From: Chryseobacterium oranimense
GTDB lineage: Bacteria; Bacteroidota; Bacteroidia; Flavobacteriales; Weeksellaceae
Direction of reading: 5' to 3'
DNA length: 64,000 nt
NCBI RefSeq assembly: GCF_900129755.1
Contig: NZ_FQWT01000005.1
Coordinates: forward strand, 310,001 to 374,000
The first letter of the stretch is position 1. Every line of letters begins with the position of its first letter. The notes beneath the pieces are model-generated. The model worked only from the letters and a program-made list of their open reading frames with translations, was not told the origin of the DNA and ran no database searches. Positions 8,202-17,661 of the stretch are shown piece by piece. A program made the translations under genes and the position numbers.

Positions 8202-9257
8202 TTAGTCAATTTTTTTCACAACTGCTTTTTCCGCTTCCTTACGGCTTCCGTCAAATCCGTCTACCCCGCTTACGGTCGTATATTTCAGTACAAATTTCTT
8301 CCCTGGATTCAGCCTGTTGTAAACACTCTGACACATTAACGTTGCTTCATGGAAACCACAAAGGATCAGTTTTAATTTTCCGGGATAAGTATTGATATCT
8401 CCAATCGCGTAAATTCCGTCAATATTGGTTTGATAATCCAATGCATTGTTCACTACGATGGCATTTTTCTCGATATTTAATCCCCAGTTTCCGATCTCAC
8501 CCAATTTTGGAGTCAGTCCGAATAAAGGAATAAAATAATCCGTTTCAATATCATAAGCTTCCTGCCCTTCGATCTGTACCGTGATCGCTTCCACTTTTCC
8601 GTCACCTTTAATTCCGGTAACTTCAGCAGGGGTAATTAATTTAATTTTACCTTCATTCTTAAGATCCTGAACTTTTTCCACTGAATCCAAAGCACCTCTG
8701 AATTCATTTCTTCTGTGGATCAAAGTCACTTCACTTGCAACGTTGGAAAGGAAAACACTCCAGTCCAGTGCAGAATCTCCTCCTCCGGCAATCACTACTT
8801 TTTTATTTCTGAAATGTTCAGGTTCTTTTACGAAATATTCAAGACCTTTCTCCTCATAATCAGCAACATTTTCGAAAGTAGGCTTTCTTGGTTCAAAAGT
8901 TCCCAGTCCACCGGCAATGGCAATTGCCTTACATCTGTGAACCGTTCCTTTGTTGGTCACTACTTCAAACCACTCATCATCTACTTTTGTGTAAGAAACT
9001 GCAGTTTCTCCCAAAGTAAATCCAGGCTGGAACTGCTTAATCTGTTCCATTAAATTATCCACTAATTCTCCGGCATTCACTGAAGGATATCCCGGAATAT
9101 CGAAAATAGGTTTTTTAGGATAAAGCTCTGCTAACTGTCCTCCCGGCTGTGGAAGCGCATCGATAATATGGCACTTCATTTTCAGTAAACCTGCTTCAAA
9201 AACAGCAAAAAGCCCGGTAGGTCCGGCTCCTATGATCAATATATCAGTGGTTATCAT
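8202..9257 (-). CDS. Ferredoxin--NADP+ reductase, thioredoxin-reductase-like type
   Basis: The 351-residue flavoprotein has an N-terminal FAD-binding motif 'GAGPTGLFAVFEAG', an NADP-binding 'IAGGGDSALDW' near residue 157 and a C-terminal 'YAIGDINTYPGKLKLILCGFHEA'. The CxxC disulfide of true thioredoxin reductase is absent. That absence and the extended C-terminus place it with the YumC-type ferredoxin/flavodoxin reductases. The adjacent ferredoxin is its likely partner. Confidence 0.9.
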   Translation of the reverse strand: MITTDILIIGAGPTGLFAVFEAGLLKMKCHIIDALPQPGGQLAELYPKKPIFDIPGYPSVNAGELVDNLMEQIKQFQPGFTLGETAVSYTKVDDEWFEVVTNKGTVHRCKAIAIAGGLGTFEPRKPTFENVADYEEKGLEYFVKEPEHFRNKKVVIAGGGDSALDWSVFLSNVASEVTLIHRRNEFRGALDSVEKVQDLKNEGKIKLITPAEVTGIKGDGKVEAITVQIEGQEAYDIETDYFIPLFGLTPKLGEIGNWGLNIEKNAIVVNNALDYQTNIDGIYAIGDINTYPGKLKLILCGFHEATLMCQSVYNRLNPGKKFVLKYTTVSGVDGFDGSRKEAEKAVVKKID

Positions 9258-9414
9258 AATAAAAAGATAATTTAATTATACATGTAAGTGCAAATTTACT
9301 AATTTTAATGCGAAGCATATTTAATTGATTCTAAATAAAAACCTGAGATTTGTCAAATCCTTGTAAATACTTAAGAATCTTAAATTTGGCAATGTTTTTG
9401 TTAAATGTCATACC

Positions 9415-10182
9415 ATGAAGAAAATTTTAAATCTTTTTGCAATATTCATGTTCCTTTTAGGCCATGCTCAGATCGACAATATTGCTGACGGTGAATCTAT
9501 TACATTCAGAATCCATTACGGAATACTGAATGCCGGAACCGCCAATCTTACCGCAAAGAAAACCAATTATATGGGAGCTCCCCATCTGTATGTGAAAGGC
9601 ACGGGCCAGACTACAGGTGCCGTAAAAGCTTTCTTTAAAGTAGAAGATTTATATGAAAGTTTCATCAATACAGAAACAGGACTGCCGAGTTTTTATGTGA
9701 GAAATGTGCGTGAAGGAAGTTACAGGCAGCATTTCGAGACGGTTTTTAACCATAGTAACAATACGCTGATCTTAACTGATAAAAAGACGCCCGCCAACGG
9801 TTCAAAGGTCATTAAATCAGTAAAAGGGGTTCAGGATATGCTTTCATGCTTTTATTATTTAAGAAGCAAAAGTACAAGTGAACTGAAGGTGGGAACGGTG
9901 ATCAATATGAATGTCTGGATTGATGATGAAATGTTTCCGTTTCAGCTGAAAGTGACGGGAACAGAAGATTTAAAGACAAAATTCGGAACCATCAACTGTT
10001 TAAAGATTATCCCGTCTGTGAAAAGCGGAAGGGTTTTCAAGGAAAAAGAAGGAGTAACGATGTGGGTGACCAACGACGCCAATCATATTCCTATGCTACT
10101 TAAAGCGGAATTGGCCGTAGGCTCCCTGAAAGCAAGTATTGATGATATTAAAAATGTAAAATATCCTTTAAAGTATAAGTAA
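9415..10182 (+). CDS. DUF3108 family secreted protein
   Basis: The 255-residue product has a signal peptide ('MKKILNLFAIFMFLLGHAQ') and the DUF3108 pattern: 'GESITFRIHYGILNAGTANLTAK', then 'YVKGTGQTTGAVKAFFKVEDLYES' and 'MWVTNDANHIPMLLKAELAVGSLKASI'. The family is periplasmic and of unknown function. It stands alone, ending in a very strong terminator. Confidence 0.82.
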   Translation: MKKILNLFAIFMFLLGHAQIDNIADGESITFRIHYGILNAGTANLTAKKTNYMGAPHLYVKGTGQTTGAVKAFFKVEDLYESFINTETGLPSFYVRNVREGSYRQHFETVFNHSNNTLILTDKKTPANGSKVIKSVKGVQDMLSCFYYLRSKSTSELKVGTVINMNVWIDDEMFPFQLKVTGTEDLKTKFGTINCLKIIPSVKSGRVFKEKEGVTMWVTNDANHIPMLLKAELAVGSLKASIDDIKNVKYPLKYK

Positions 10183-10203
10183 GACTATCAGTCTTTTTAA
10201 TGT

Positions 10204-10242
10204 ATAAAAAGCCGGCAAAAAAATTTTTGCCGGCTTTTTTAT
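10204..10242 (+). terminator. Intrinsic terminator after the DUF3108 gene
   Basis: AAAAAGCCGGCAAAAA and TTTTTGCCGGCTTTTT pair perfectly and end in a T run. Confidence 0.87.
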
Positions 10243-10428
10243 TTCGAGAATGTAATAGATCATGATTTTTGATTGTCTTATTAATAACAGCAGGCAAGAC
10301 AATAGTATACAATACTTCAAATCCACTCAGCCTGATAGTAAAATCTAAATATTTATTAAGTACACGTTGTAATTTTCAATACAATCGTTTTTAATTACGT
10401 TTTGTTTCTTAGGTCAGTAATTAAAAAC

Positions 10429-10460
10429 AAAAAACCTCCGGAAATTCCGGAGGTTTGATT
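10429..10460 (-). terminator. Intrinsic terminator of pheS
   Basis: AAACCTCCGG and CCGGAGGTTT form a 10-bp stem. The A-run on its plus-strand left side becomes the T tract for minus-strand transcription. The rest of the 10243-10428 space shows nothing recognisable. Confidence 0.8.
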
Positions 10461-10461
10461 T

Positions 10462-11472
10462 TTATAATGTTTTAAACTGTTCCAAAGTTCTGATATCATT
10501 TTCGAAGAACATTCTGATATCGCTCATCTGGTAAAGCAGCATGGTAATTCTTTCAATACCCATTCCGAAAGCATATCCTGAATATTTTTCAGAGTCAATG
10601 TTTACATTTTTCAGAACGGCAGGATCTACCATTCCGCATCCCATGATCTCCAGCCATCCTGTTCCTTTAGTGATTCTGTAATCGGTTTCAGAGTTTAATC
10701 CCCAATAGACATCAATTTCAGCACTAGGTTCTGTGAACGGGAAATAAGAAGGCCTCATTCTGATCTTCGACTTTCCGAAAAGCTCGGTTGTAAAGAACTG
10801 GATCGTTTGCTTCAGATCTGCAAAGCTTACATTCTCATCAATATACAATCCTTCAATCTGATGGAAGATACAGTGTGAACGTGAAGAAATAGCCTCATTT
10901 CTGAACACTCTTCCCGGGGAAAGAATTCTGATCGGCGGCTGGTTTTCTTCCATATAACGGATCTGTACAGAAGAGGTATGCGTTCTAAGAAGGATATCCG
11001 GATTCTGTTCAATAAAGAATGTATCCTGCATATCTCTTGCCGGATGGTATTCAGGAAGATTAAGTGCCGTAAAGTTATGCCAGTCGTCCTCTATTTCCGG
11101 ACCGTCTGCAACCGCGAAACCTATGGATTTAAAAATTTCAATGATCCTGTTTTTCACCAGATTGATCGGGTGTCTGGACCCAAGATCCAATGGAAAAGCA
11201 GGTCTTGTAAGGTCTTCTTTTTCAGTAACAACAGCAGACTGGGAAGCATCTTTCAGATCCTCCAGCTTTATAGCAACAGCCTGTTTTAAAGAATTAATCT
11301 TTTGTCCGAATTCTTTCTTCTGGTCGTTTGGAACTTCTTTAAATTTTTCAAAAAAATCATTCAGAACACCTTTTTTACCATTATACTTAATCCGGAAGTT
11401 TTCAATTTCCTCTTTAGATGTAGCATGGAAGCTGTTTACTTCGGTAAGTAGTTCTTCTATCTTTTCTATCAT
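10462..11472 (-). CDS. pheS: Phenylalanine--tRNA ligase alpha subunit
   Basis: This is the catalytic subunit of the alpha2-beta2 enzyme that charges tRNA-Phe. The 336-residue length is usual. After an N-terminal coiled coil (residues 1-90) comes the class II core: '[12 protein letters not shown]', '[14 protein letters not shown]', the motif 2 region '[23 protein letters not shown]' and motif 3 '[15 protein letters not shown]'. pheT is not adjacent, as is common in Bacteroidetes. A -7-like element (TATTTTTG on the minus strand, 11498-11505) lies just upstream. Confidence 0.96.
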   Translation of the reverse strand: MIEKIEELLTEVNSFHATSKEEIENFRIKYNGKKGVLNDFFEKFKEVPNDQKKEFGQKINSLKQAVAIKLEDLKDASQSAVVTEKEDLTRPAFPLDLGSRHPINLVKNRIIEIFKSIGFAVADGPEIEDDWHNFTALNLPEYHPARDMQDTFFIEQNPDILLRTHTSSVQIRYMEENQPPIRILSPGRVFRNEAISSRSHCIFHQIEGLYIDENVSFADLKQTIQFFTTELFGKSKIRMRPSYFPFTEPSAEIDVYWGLNSETDYRITKGTGWLEIMGCGMVDPAVLKNVNIDSEKYSGYAFGMGIERITMLLYQMSDIRMFFENDIRTLEQFKTL

Positions 11473-11535
11473 TGTTTTACCCTTTCAAAATGTTTTGCAA
11501 AAATACGTTTTTTAAGTTTAATAATGAATCCGTGA

Positions 11536-11571
11536 TAAAAAAATCTGCCCCTTTACGGGAGGCAGACTTCA
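11536..11571 (-). terminator. Intrinsic terminator of the YceI gene
   Basis: TCTGCC and GGCAGA arms, with extra inner CC/GG pairs, are followed on the minus strand by a seven-T run. Confidence 0.7.
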
Positions 11572-11598
11572 ATCACTTATTTCACTTAAATAAAAAAA

Positions 11599-12258
11599 TT
11601 ATTTCTTTTCCAAAGCTTTAACGTTGATCTGAAGAGTTACCTCATCCTTAATCACACCGTTTTCAGCAGGAGCCTGGAACTTTACGCCAAACTCTTCTCT
11701 TTTAATATCCTTAGGTTCAGTAGCCACACTCACTTCACCGTCCTTCACAGAAACATTGGCTTTAAACTGAACCGGCTTTGAGATCCCCTTGATCGTTAAA
11801 TTTCCATCAAGAAGCGTATTATAATCTCCTTCCGCAGAAGGTGTTACTTTAGTAATTTCAAAAGAAGCTGTAGGGAATTTTTCCACTTCAAAAAAATCAC
11901 CGCTCTTAAGGTGGCCGTTAAGTTTTCCTAACTGCTCGGCATCATCTTTAAGGTCTACAGACGTCAGAGAGTTCATATCCGCTACAAATTTTCCGCTTTC
12001 AAGCTTTCCGTCTTTTACCGTCACATCACCACTTTCGAATTTGATGGTTCCGAAATGGCTTGTACTTTCAGACTTGAATATTTTATATCCCTTCCACTCC
12101 ACTTTACTGTTCAATGTATCCAGTGTGTACTGGTTCCCGTCTTTTGTAGTCGTCACTTCGTTGCTTTCGCTGGTCACCGGTTTGTCTTTTTTACAAGAAA
12201 CCATCACAGCTGCTACAAATAAAGCAGGAATAGCTAAAGAAAACAGTTTTTTTCTCAT
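11599..12258 (-). CDS. YceI family lipoprotein
   Basis: The 219-residue product begins with a lipoprotein signal ending 'VMVSC' (Cys22). It then has the YceI lipocalin-like domain: 'LDTLNSKVEWKGYK' near residue 48, 'HFGTIKFESGDV' and 'LDGNLTIKGISKPVQFKANV'. YceI proteins bind isoprenoid-type lipids in a beta-barrel; the ligand here is unknown. It is a single gene, with its terminator at 11536-11571. Confidence 0.9.
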   Translation of the reverse strand: MRKKLFSLAIPALFVAAVMVSCKKDKPVTSESNEVTTTKDGNQYTLDTLNSKVEWKGYKIFKSESTSHFGTIKFESGDVTVKDGKLESGKFVADMNSLTSVDLKDDAEQLGKLNGHLKSGDFFEVEKFPTASFEITKVTPSAEGDYNTLLDGNLTIKGISKPVQFKANVSVKDGEVSVATEPKDIKREEFGVKFQAPAENGVIKDEVTLQINVKALEKK

Positions 12259-12333
12259 TTTTGATATATTTTTATTACTTCCGCTAATATAATAAAAAAT
12301 TTTATTTTTTCCTAAAAACCTTACATTTGTATT

Positions 12334-13269
12334 ATGCTTTTAGAAATAAACAATTTATATTTTTCCCACACCAAAGATAAGCCCCTGTTTCAGAACCTTA
12401 ACCTGAGTTTTGAGGAAGGCAGGATCATTGCACTTGCAGGAGAAAGCGGCTGTGGAAAATCTACATTGCTCAATCTGATTTATGGACTGCTGGACTGGCA
12501 AAGCGGTGAAATTATTTTTAACGGAACCCGGCTTTTAGGCCCCAAAGGAAATCTCGTTCCCGGGGAAGCTGAGATGAAACTGGTCGCCCAGAACTTTGAT
12601 CTGATGCCATATGCCACCGTGGCTGAAAATGTAGGGAAATTCATTTCTAATATTAATCTAGCACAGAAAAAAGCAACCGTTATGGAGCTTCTGGAAGTGG
12701 TGGGCCTTCAGGAATTCGCCCACGTGCTGCCCAAATATCTAAGCGGAGGACAGCAGCAGCGCGTTGCCATTGCCCGGGCTCTATCTGTACTTCCTAAACT
12801 TCTTATTCTGGATGAACCTTTCAGCAATCTCGATTTTCCCAGAAAAATAGAACTTAGGGAAAGACTCTTCAGATATGTAAAGCAGCACCGGATTTCCCTG
12901 ATCATTTCTACCCATGAGCTGCAGGACATTATGCCGTGGCTTGACCAGATTGTTATTCTGAAAGAAGGAAGGCTGATCCAGAATGACAGCCCGGAGGAAA
13001 CCTATAAAAGTCCTTATAATACTTACGTTGCCAAACTTTTTGGAGAAGTGAATATATTCAGTGAAGAGGAAAAAACAAAATTCCAGCTTCCTAAATTTTC
13101 CTATTATCCTAAAGATATCAAAATTTCAGACAACGGAACTGAAGCTGAACTTCTGGAAAGCAGGTTTGCCGGAAATCATTACTGGAACAAGATTAAAGTA
13201 AGGAATAAAGAACTTGTTGTTTACACAGATGCTAAAGTAGAGGGAAATATTAAAGTATCGTTTGGGTAA
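12334..13269 (+). CDS. ABC transporter ATP-binding protein
   Basis: The 311-residue ATPase has Walker A 'GESGCGKST' (near residue 35), signature 'LSGGQQQR' (near 137), Walker B 'LLILDEPFSNLD' and the switch histidine in 'ISTHELQD'. A C-terminal extension of about 75 residues resembles the regulatory tail of Fe3+/polyamine-type importers. No permease or binding-protein gene is adjacent, so the transported substrate is not evident. Confidence 0.9.
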   Translation: MLLEINNLYFSHTKDKPLFQNLNLSFEEGRIIALAGESGCGKSTLLNLIYGLLDWQSGEIIFNGTRLLGPKGNLVPGEAEMKLVAQNFDLMPYATVAENVGKFISNINLAQKKATVMELLEVVGLQEFAHVLPKYLSGGQQQRVAIARALSVLPKLLILDEPFSNLDFPRKIELRERLFRYVKQHRISLIISTHELQDIMPWLDQIVILKEGRLIQNDSPEETYKSPYNTYVAKLFGEVNIFSEEEKTKFQLPKFSYYPKDIKISDNGTEAELLESRFAGNHYWNKIKVRNKELVVYTDAKVEGNIKVSFG

Positions 13270-13486
13270 TGCAAAACAGCAGAAGAACAAAATCGCGATA
13301 GAGAAAAAAGACAATTAATTTTCTTAGCTTATTAGCTTTCTTCTCCTTACAGTGACTCTCTCAAGCCATTTTACCTTTTTGCTGTTTCGCCCTTCAGCAA
13401 CCTGTAACTTATACATTCCCTTATAGTTATTGTTAATATGTGGATAAAAAAAATACAAATCTAAGAAGCGTTTTGAAACTTTTTCT
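13270..13486. other. Intergenic space with no recognised gene
   Basis: This is the left part of the 356-bp gap before the PhnA-like gene. Around 13379-13395 it has the phrase TTTTTGCTGTTTCGCCC, found inverted near 21980-21998. I see no gene or stable hairpin in it. Confidence 0.4.
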
Positions 13487-13618
13487 TACATTTGTATTTC
13501 CACAGCATAAGGAAATTTTTGGTTAATTCTCTTTCTGCCTTAAAGACGGACATTAGCACCTCCCTGCAATTAAGTCTTTTGAAAGATTACACTGTCCAAT
13601 TCTTTCCTTTTTTTATTT
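13487..13618 (+). ncRNA. Candidate structured small RNA with its own -7 element and terminator-like end
   Basis: TACATTTG at 13487-13494 matches the Bacteroidetes -7 element, though no TTTG lies at the ideal distance upstream. The following 110 bases can fold into one interrupted rod: AAGGAAA 13509-13515 with TTTCCTT 13603-13609, TTGG 13519-13522 with CCAA 13596-13599, CTTTC 13531-13535 with GAAAG 13581-13585, and AAAGAC 13542-13547 with GTCTTT 13574-13579. A T run follows. The internal bubble is reminiscent of 6S RNA, but this is shape only. I recognise no family by sequence. Confidence 0.35.
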
Positions 13619-13625
13619 TCCGGCC

Positions 13626-13970
13626 TTAAGCTTTCTTCACAAATTCTGATTTTAAAGCCATAGATCCGAAACCATCAATTTTACAGTCGATATTATGGTC
13701 GCTCTCCGGTCTCAGACGGATATTTTTAACTTTTGTTCCCGCTTTTACAGGTTTTGGTGCTCCTTTCACAGGAAGATCTTTGATAACCACTACAGAATCT
13801 CCATCCTGAAGCTCATTCCCGTTTGAATCCAGTATCTTCCCTTCATTTGCTGTTTCAGCAGCTGTTTCCTCCGGGCTCCATTCATAGAAGCACTGAGAAC
13901 AGGTCATCATATTATCGGTTGGGTAAGTAAATTCGGAGCCGCATTTCGGACAAAGTACAGTATCACTCAT
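13626..13970 (-). CDS. PhnA/YjdM-type zinc-ribbon protein
   Basis: The 114-residue product has an N-terminal zinc ribbon ('CPKCGSEF' and 'CSQCFYEW', Cys7, Cys10, Cys24, Cys27). A small KOW/SH3-like domain follows ('[17 protein letters not shown]' through '[23 protein letters not shown]'). It matches the PhnA-domain family named after E. coli YjdM. Despite the old name there is no good evidence for phosphonate metabolism, and the role is unknown. Confidence 0.88.
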   Translation of the reverse strand: MSDTVLCPKCGSEFTYPTDNMMTCSQCFYEWSPEETAAETANEGKILDSNGNELQDGDSVVVIKDLPVKGAPKPVKAGTKVKNIRLRPESDHNIDCKIDGFGSMALKSEFVKKA

Positions 13971-13999
13971 ATTTTTGATTTTTGCAAAGGTAAGATTTT

Positions 14000-14240
14000 T
14001 GGATCAGAGTTAGAAGCCTGATGTAGAAACTAAGATTAAAGAGGCAAGAACCAAGAATCAAGACTTCAGATGTGAGATTTCAGATTTCAGACCGTTTCCT
14101 CAACAATTTAACTGCCAACCAGCATCTGGCAACATAAATCAAGTCTCTCAAACTCTAAAACCCTCAAACTCTCCCACTTCTAAAACCCGAAACACTAACC
14201 TCCTATCCCGAATCCCGAATCCCGAATCCCGATTCAACTC
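14000..14240. repeat. Word-like repeats and a 7-bp tandem repeat upstream of the RsmB-like gene
   Basis: The 318-bp space holds reiterated phrases (AACCAAGAATCAAGACTTCAG, GATTTCAGATTTCAGA, CTCTCAAACTCTAAAACCCTC). At 14205-14234 there are four near-perfect copies of TCCCGAA. The same vocabulary occurs in other gaps of this window. Confidence 0.55.
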
Positions 14241-14254
14241 TCAACTATAATTTG

Positions 14255-14262
14255 TACCTTTG
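14255..14262 (+). promoter_or_regulatory. -7 element of the RsmB-like gene
   Basis: TACCTTTG matches TAnnTTTG and lies 26 bp before the start codon. A matching TTTG at the usual distance is not present. Confidence 0.5.
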
Positions 14263-14288
14263 CAGATTCAAACAGCGAAGCAAATTTT

Positions 14289-15494
14289 ATGGAACTTATT
14301 CACAGAAACCTGGCAATCGGAATTCACGATGCTTTACAAGAAACATTTTTCGAGAAAAACAAATACGCCGATAAGGTGATCGAAAGACTTTTAAAAGCTC
14401 ATAAAAAATGGGGAAGCCAGGACAGAGCCGTTGTTTCTGAGATTTTCTATAATATCATCCGCTGGAAAAAACGTCTTGAATATTATATGGGTGAAGGCGT
14501 AAAACCTGACAACATTTATAAGCTGATCATCGCCTATCTTCTTTGGAGCAAAACCAATTACAAAAAGTTTGAGGAATTTGACGGAATTAAAATCGCAGAT
14601 ATCCTTACCAAACTTAAAAAGAATACCGTTCCTACGAAAGCTATTGAACACTCCATTCCTGAATGGCTGGCCGAAACTTTGGAAAAAGAATTAGGTCCTG
14701 GCTGGGAAAAGGAAATGCACGCTTTAAACGAGCAGGCTCCTACCGTATTAAGAGCCAACAGCCTGAAAACAACACCCAAAGAACTTATTTCTGACCTTTC
14801 AGACGAAGGTGTGGTGGCTTACACTGTAAGAAACTATCCGGATGCTGTACAGCTTGAAGAAAAGAAAAACGTGTTTCTTACCACAGCTTTCAAAGAAGGA
14901 TTATTTGAAGTTCAGGATGCTTCTTCCCAGAAGATCGGATATTTTCTTGACGTAAAAGAAGGTCAGAGAGTAGTGGACGCATGTGCCGGAGCGGGCGGAA
15001 AAACACTGCATTTGGCTGCTTTGATGGGAAATAAAGGCCAGATTGTAGCTTTAGATATCTTCGAATGGAAACTTGCCGAACTGAAACGCCGTGCAAAAAG
15101 AGCGGGAGCCCACAATATTGAAACCCGTATGATCACGGACAATAAAGTAATCAAACGTCTTCATGATAAAGTAGACCGACTTCTGATTGACGCCCCATGT
15201 TCAGGACTTGGTGTTTTGAAAAGAAATCCGGACAGTAAATGGAAGATTGACCAGGATTTTATCGACAGGATAAAGAAAGAACAGCAGCAGATTCTTCAGG
15301 ATTATTCCAAAATGCTTAAAGTAGGCGGAAAAATGGTGTATGCTACATGTTCTATCCTACCCTCTGAAAACAATTTACAGGTAGAAGAGTTTTTGAAAAA
15401 CAATACAGGTTTTAAATTCATTAAAGAAGACAAAGTAATGCCAAGTCAAGGCTACGATGGATTCTATATGGCATTGATCGAAAGAGTTTCTTAA
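14289..15494 (+). CDS. RsmB/NOP2/Sun-family RNA (cytosine-C5)-methyltransferase
   Basis: The enzyme transfers a methyl group from SAM to C5 of cytosine in RNA, probably 16S rRNA. The 401-residue protein has an N-terminal NusB-like/RNA-binding part, SAM motif I 'DACAGAGGKTLHLA' near residue 229, motif IV 'DAPCSGLGVLKRNPD' near 299 and the catalytic cysteine in 'YATCSILPSENN'. The exact target position (C967 as for RsmB, or other) cannot be assigned from sequence alone. Confidence 0.9.
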   Translation: MELIHRNLAIGIHDALQETFFEKNKYADKVIERLLKAHKKWGSQDRAVVSEIFYNIIRWKKRLEYYMGEGVKPDNIYKLIIAYLLWSKTNYKKFEEFDGIKIADILTKLKKNTVPTKAIEHSIPEWLAETLEKELGPGWEKEMHALNEQAPTVLRANSLKTTPKELISDLSDEGVVAYTVRNYPDAVQLEEKKNVFLTTAFKEGLFEVQDASSQKIGYFLDVKEGQRVVDACAGAGGKTLHLAALMGNKGQIVALDIFEWKLAELKRRAKRAGAHNIETRMITDNKVIKRLHDKVDRLLIDAPCSGLGVLKRNPDSKWKIDQDFIDRIKKEQQQILQDYSKMLKVGGKMVYATCSILPSENNLQVEEFLKNNTGFKFIKEDKVMPSQGYDGFYMALIERVS

Positions 15495-15518
15495 TGATCT
15501 GAAACCACTAAAATATAC

Positions 15519-15549
15519 AGCTGCCTTATTCCAGGGCAGCTTTTTTATT
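15519..15549 (+). terminator. Intrinsic terminator after the RsmB-like gene
   Basis: AGCTGCC pairs with GGCAGCT and is followed by TTTTTT. Confidence 0.82.
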
Positions 15550-15675
15550 GAATATGAATTTTATCCATATTCATAAATTATTTGTAACATCTGCATCGCA
15601 AATCCCTACTTATAGAATAGTGTAAGTCATTTCAGGCATCATCAGGAAATAAATCATCTGCGGAAAACTTTTATT

Positions 15676-17343
15676 ATGTACAAAAGAACTCTTTTTAACT
15701 TCATAGCTCTACTCATTTGTTATCTTTCATATGCGCAAACTTATGAAGTTCAGTATACCAGTTCTTATAACGGAAAAGTTCTTACCGAGCAGCCTCCTAC
15801 TCTGGTATGGGCCGATGCAAAAGAAAATTTTATTCTGAACAATACGATCAGGGAACAGAAAAGTGATTATCCGTTTGAGATCACCAAAGTAGAAAAGCCT
15901 TCCAACACCATTGTTTCGTATGCATTTCTGAAACCGGGAGAAATTATTTCCTCTCCGGATGCAGAATCAGTGGGAAAGCAAAACTTTGAGCTAACGAATG
16001 AAACGAAAAAAATTCTGGGCTATAATTGTAAAAAAGCGGTTACCAAGATCAATTCAAATACAATTGAGATCTGGTATACCAACGACCTGAAAATTACAGG
16101 CGGACCATCTGTTTTAGGACAGAATTTAGGATTTGTCCTGGAAGTAGAAAGAAATAAAAATTCCCTGGTTACTGCAAGCTCAATCAAAAAAATAAAGAAA
16201 ACGGATATTGACCGTATTTTAACTGGCTCAATACAATCTACAGATTTATTGGGATACAAAGATCTTCTATGGAAAAGCCGTTTCACTACGTTGAAAGTTT
16301 TTGAAAATGAAACCATCAATTTTTCAGATGAATCGAAATCGGATGAACACATTAAAAGATTCGCCAACGGAACAATCATCCTTAAGAAAATAAAATTTCC
16401 TGCCATAAAAGAAGGCGAAAATATATTTGCTGAAATAAAGCAGCAATCCAACGGTGATGCTTACGACAGAACAGGAACCGTATTTTTTATTCCACAGGAT
16501 AAAGCTTCGTCTTTCTTTGACGGACTTGAAAAAGGAGCCAAAACACTTCCTGTTTACGAGAACGGAAACGGAAAACAGTATTTTGGAGTAGCAGCCACTG
16601 AAAATTATAGTCCTGCGGTAGAAATGATGAGATTTTTTACTGCTTTTGGAATTCAGAAGTTCAATCATATTCAACTGAAGGGAAAAGACTGGCAAACCAT
16701 AAGTCCGTACCGTCAGGATATCACAGAATTAAAACCTTCTCTCTCTGAAAAAGAGCTATGGATAGGCACTTTTATCGGGAATTATGATAAAGGGGGTCAT
16801 AAAGTAAGCCTTGAAATCACTATTCATAAAAGTGACCAGACCGTTCATAAAAACAACGTTGCCATTCCTTTATTCAATACTTTGAACATCATGGAAATGG
16901 CCGGGCAGGACTACTCTACCATGTTTGATAAGGACAAAGGGCTTTTTGTAGAGTTTACCTTAAAAAAAGATATAAAAAATGCTCAGCTGAGATATATTAC
17001 TACCGGACACGGAGGCTGGGAAAACGGGGATGAGTTTGTTCCGAAGACCAATTCCATTTTCTTAGACGGAAAAATGACATTTTCTTTTGTTCCGTGGAGA
17101 TCAGATTGTGGTTCTTACAGACTTTACAATCCTGCATCGGGGAATTTCCCGGACGGACTCTCTTCATCAGACCTCAGCAGATCAAACTGGTGTCCCGGTA
17201 CCGTTACAAATCCTGACTTTATTCCGCTCGGAGATCTGAAATCCGGAAAGCATACGATACAGATAAAGATCCCTCAGGGAGCATCAGAAGGCACAAGTTT
17301 CAGCTCCTGGAATGTTTCAGGCCTTTTGCTTGGGTACCAATAA
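15676..17343 (+). CDS. Secreted GLPGLI-like / PNGase F-like fusion protein
   Basis: The 555-residue protein has a signal peptide (to about residue 20). An N-terminal region (about 22-165) resembles GLPGLI proteins: 'LGYNCKKAVTKI', then W-Y-T and 'LGQNLGFVLEVE' where GLPGLI would sit. From about 200 it resembles peptide-N-glycosidase F (PNGase F of Elizabethkingia). By hand alignment, catalytic Asp60 of PNGase F matches Asp264 ('DAYDR') and Glu206 matches Glu453 ('GDEF'). The Glu118 position appears to be Phe366. The C-terminal 'NWCPGTVTNPDFIPLGDLKSG' matches the PNGase F 'GWCPGMAVPTRIDVL' segment. It may remove N-glycans from host or environmental glycoproteins, but activity is uncertain without Glu118. 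Confidence 0.75.
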   Translation: MYKRTLFNFIALLICYLSYAQTYEVQYTSSYNGKVLTEQPPTLVWADAKENFILNNTIREQKSDYPFEITKVEKPSNTIVSYAFLKPGEIISSPDAESVGKQNFELTNETKKILGYNCKKAVTKINSNTIEIWYTNDLKITGGPSVLGQNLGFVLEVERNKNSLVTASSIKKIKKTDIDRILTGSIQSTDLLGYKDLLWKSRFTTLKVFENETINFSDESKSDEHIKRFANGTIILKKIKFPAIKEGENIFAEIKQQSNGDAYDRTGTVFFIPQDKASSFFDGLEKGAKTLPVYENGNGKQYFGVAATENYSPAVEMMRFFTAFGIQKFNHIQLKGKDWQTISPYRQDITELKPSLSEKELWIGTFIGNYDKGGHKVSLEITIHKSDQTVHKNNVAIPLFNTLNIMEMAGQDYSTMFDKDKGLFVEFTLKKDIKNAQLRYITTGHGGWENGDEFVPKTNSIFLDGKMTFSFVPWRSDCGSYRLYNPASGNFPDGLSSSDLSRSNWCPGTVTNPDFIPLGDLKSGKHTIQIKIPQGASEGTSFSSWNVSGLLLGYQ

Positions 17344-17349
17344 AACAAA

Positions 17350-17380
17350 ACCTTCTTGCAAAGAGAATTGCAAGAAGGTA
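17350..17380. terminator. Strong hairpin after the PNGase F-like gene
   Basis: CCTTCTTGCAA and TTGCAAGAAGG form an 11-bp perfect stem with a 6-nt loop. An A-run follows on the plus strand rather than a T-run, so it may act by blocking or stabilising rather than as a canonical terminator. The rest of the gap to 17661 is very AT-rich with no gene seen. Confidence 0.6.
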
Positions 17381-17661
17381 AAAACACAAATGATGAAAAA
17401 AAATTATTTCGAGCCACAAAGTAAGGGCTAAAATTCATATAATAAATTACCATATATTAATAATTATTTCATTTTAATTTTGTATAGGATATAACATTAC
17501 TTTTCTTCAGCGAAAAAAATCAATTAAACACAGCCTAATTGATGCAAAAAGTTAATATTTTTCATTTAAATAATTTAATTGATTAAAATTTTTAACTTTT
17601 ATTTATTTTTTATTGTTATTTTTAAACATCAAAACTAATTTTGCTTCAAATAAGTAACAAT

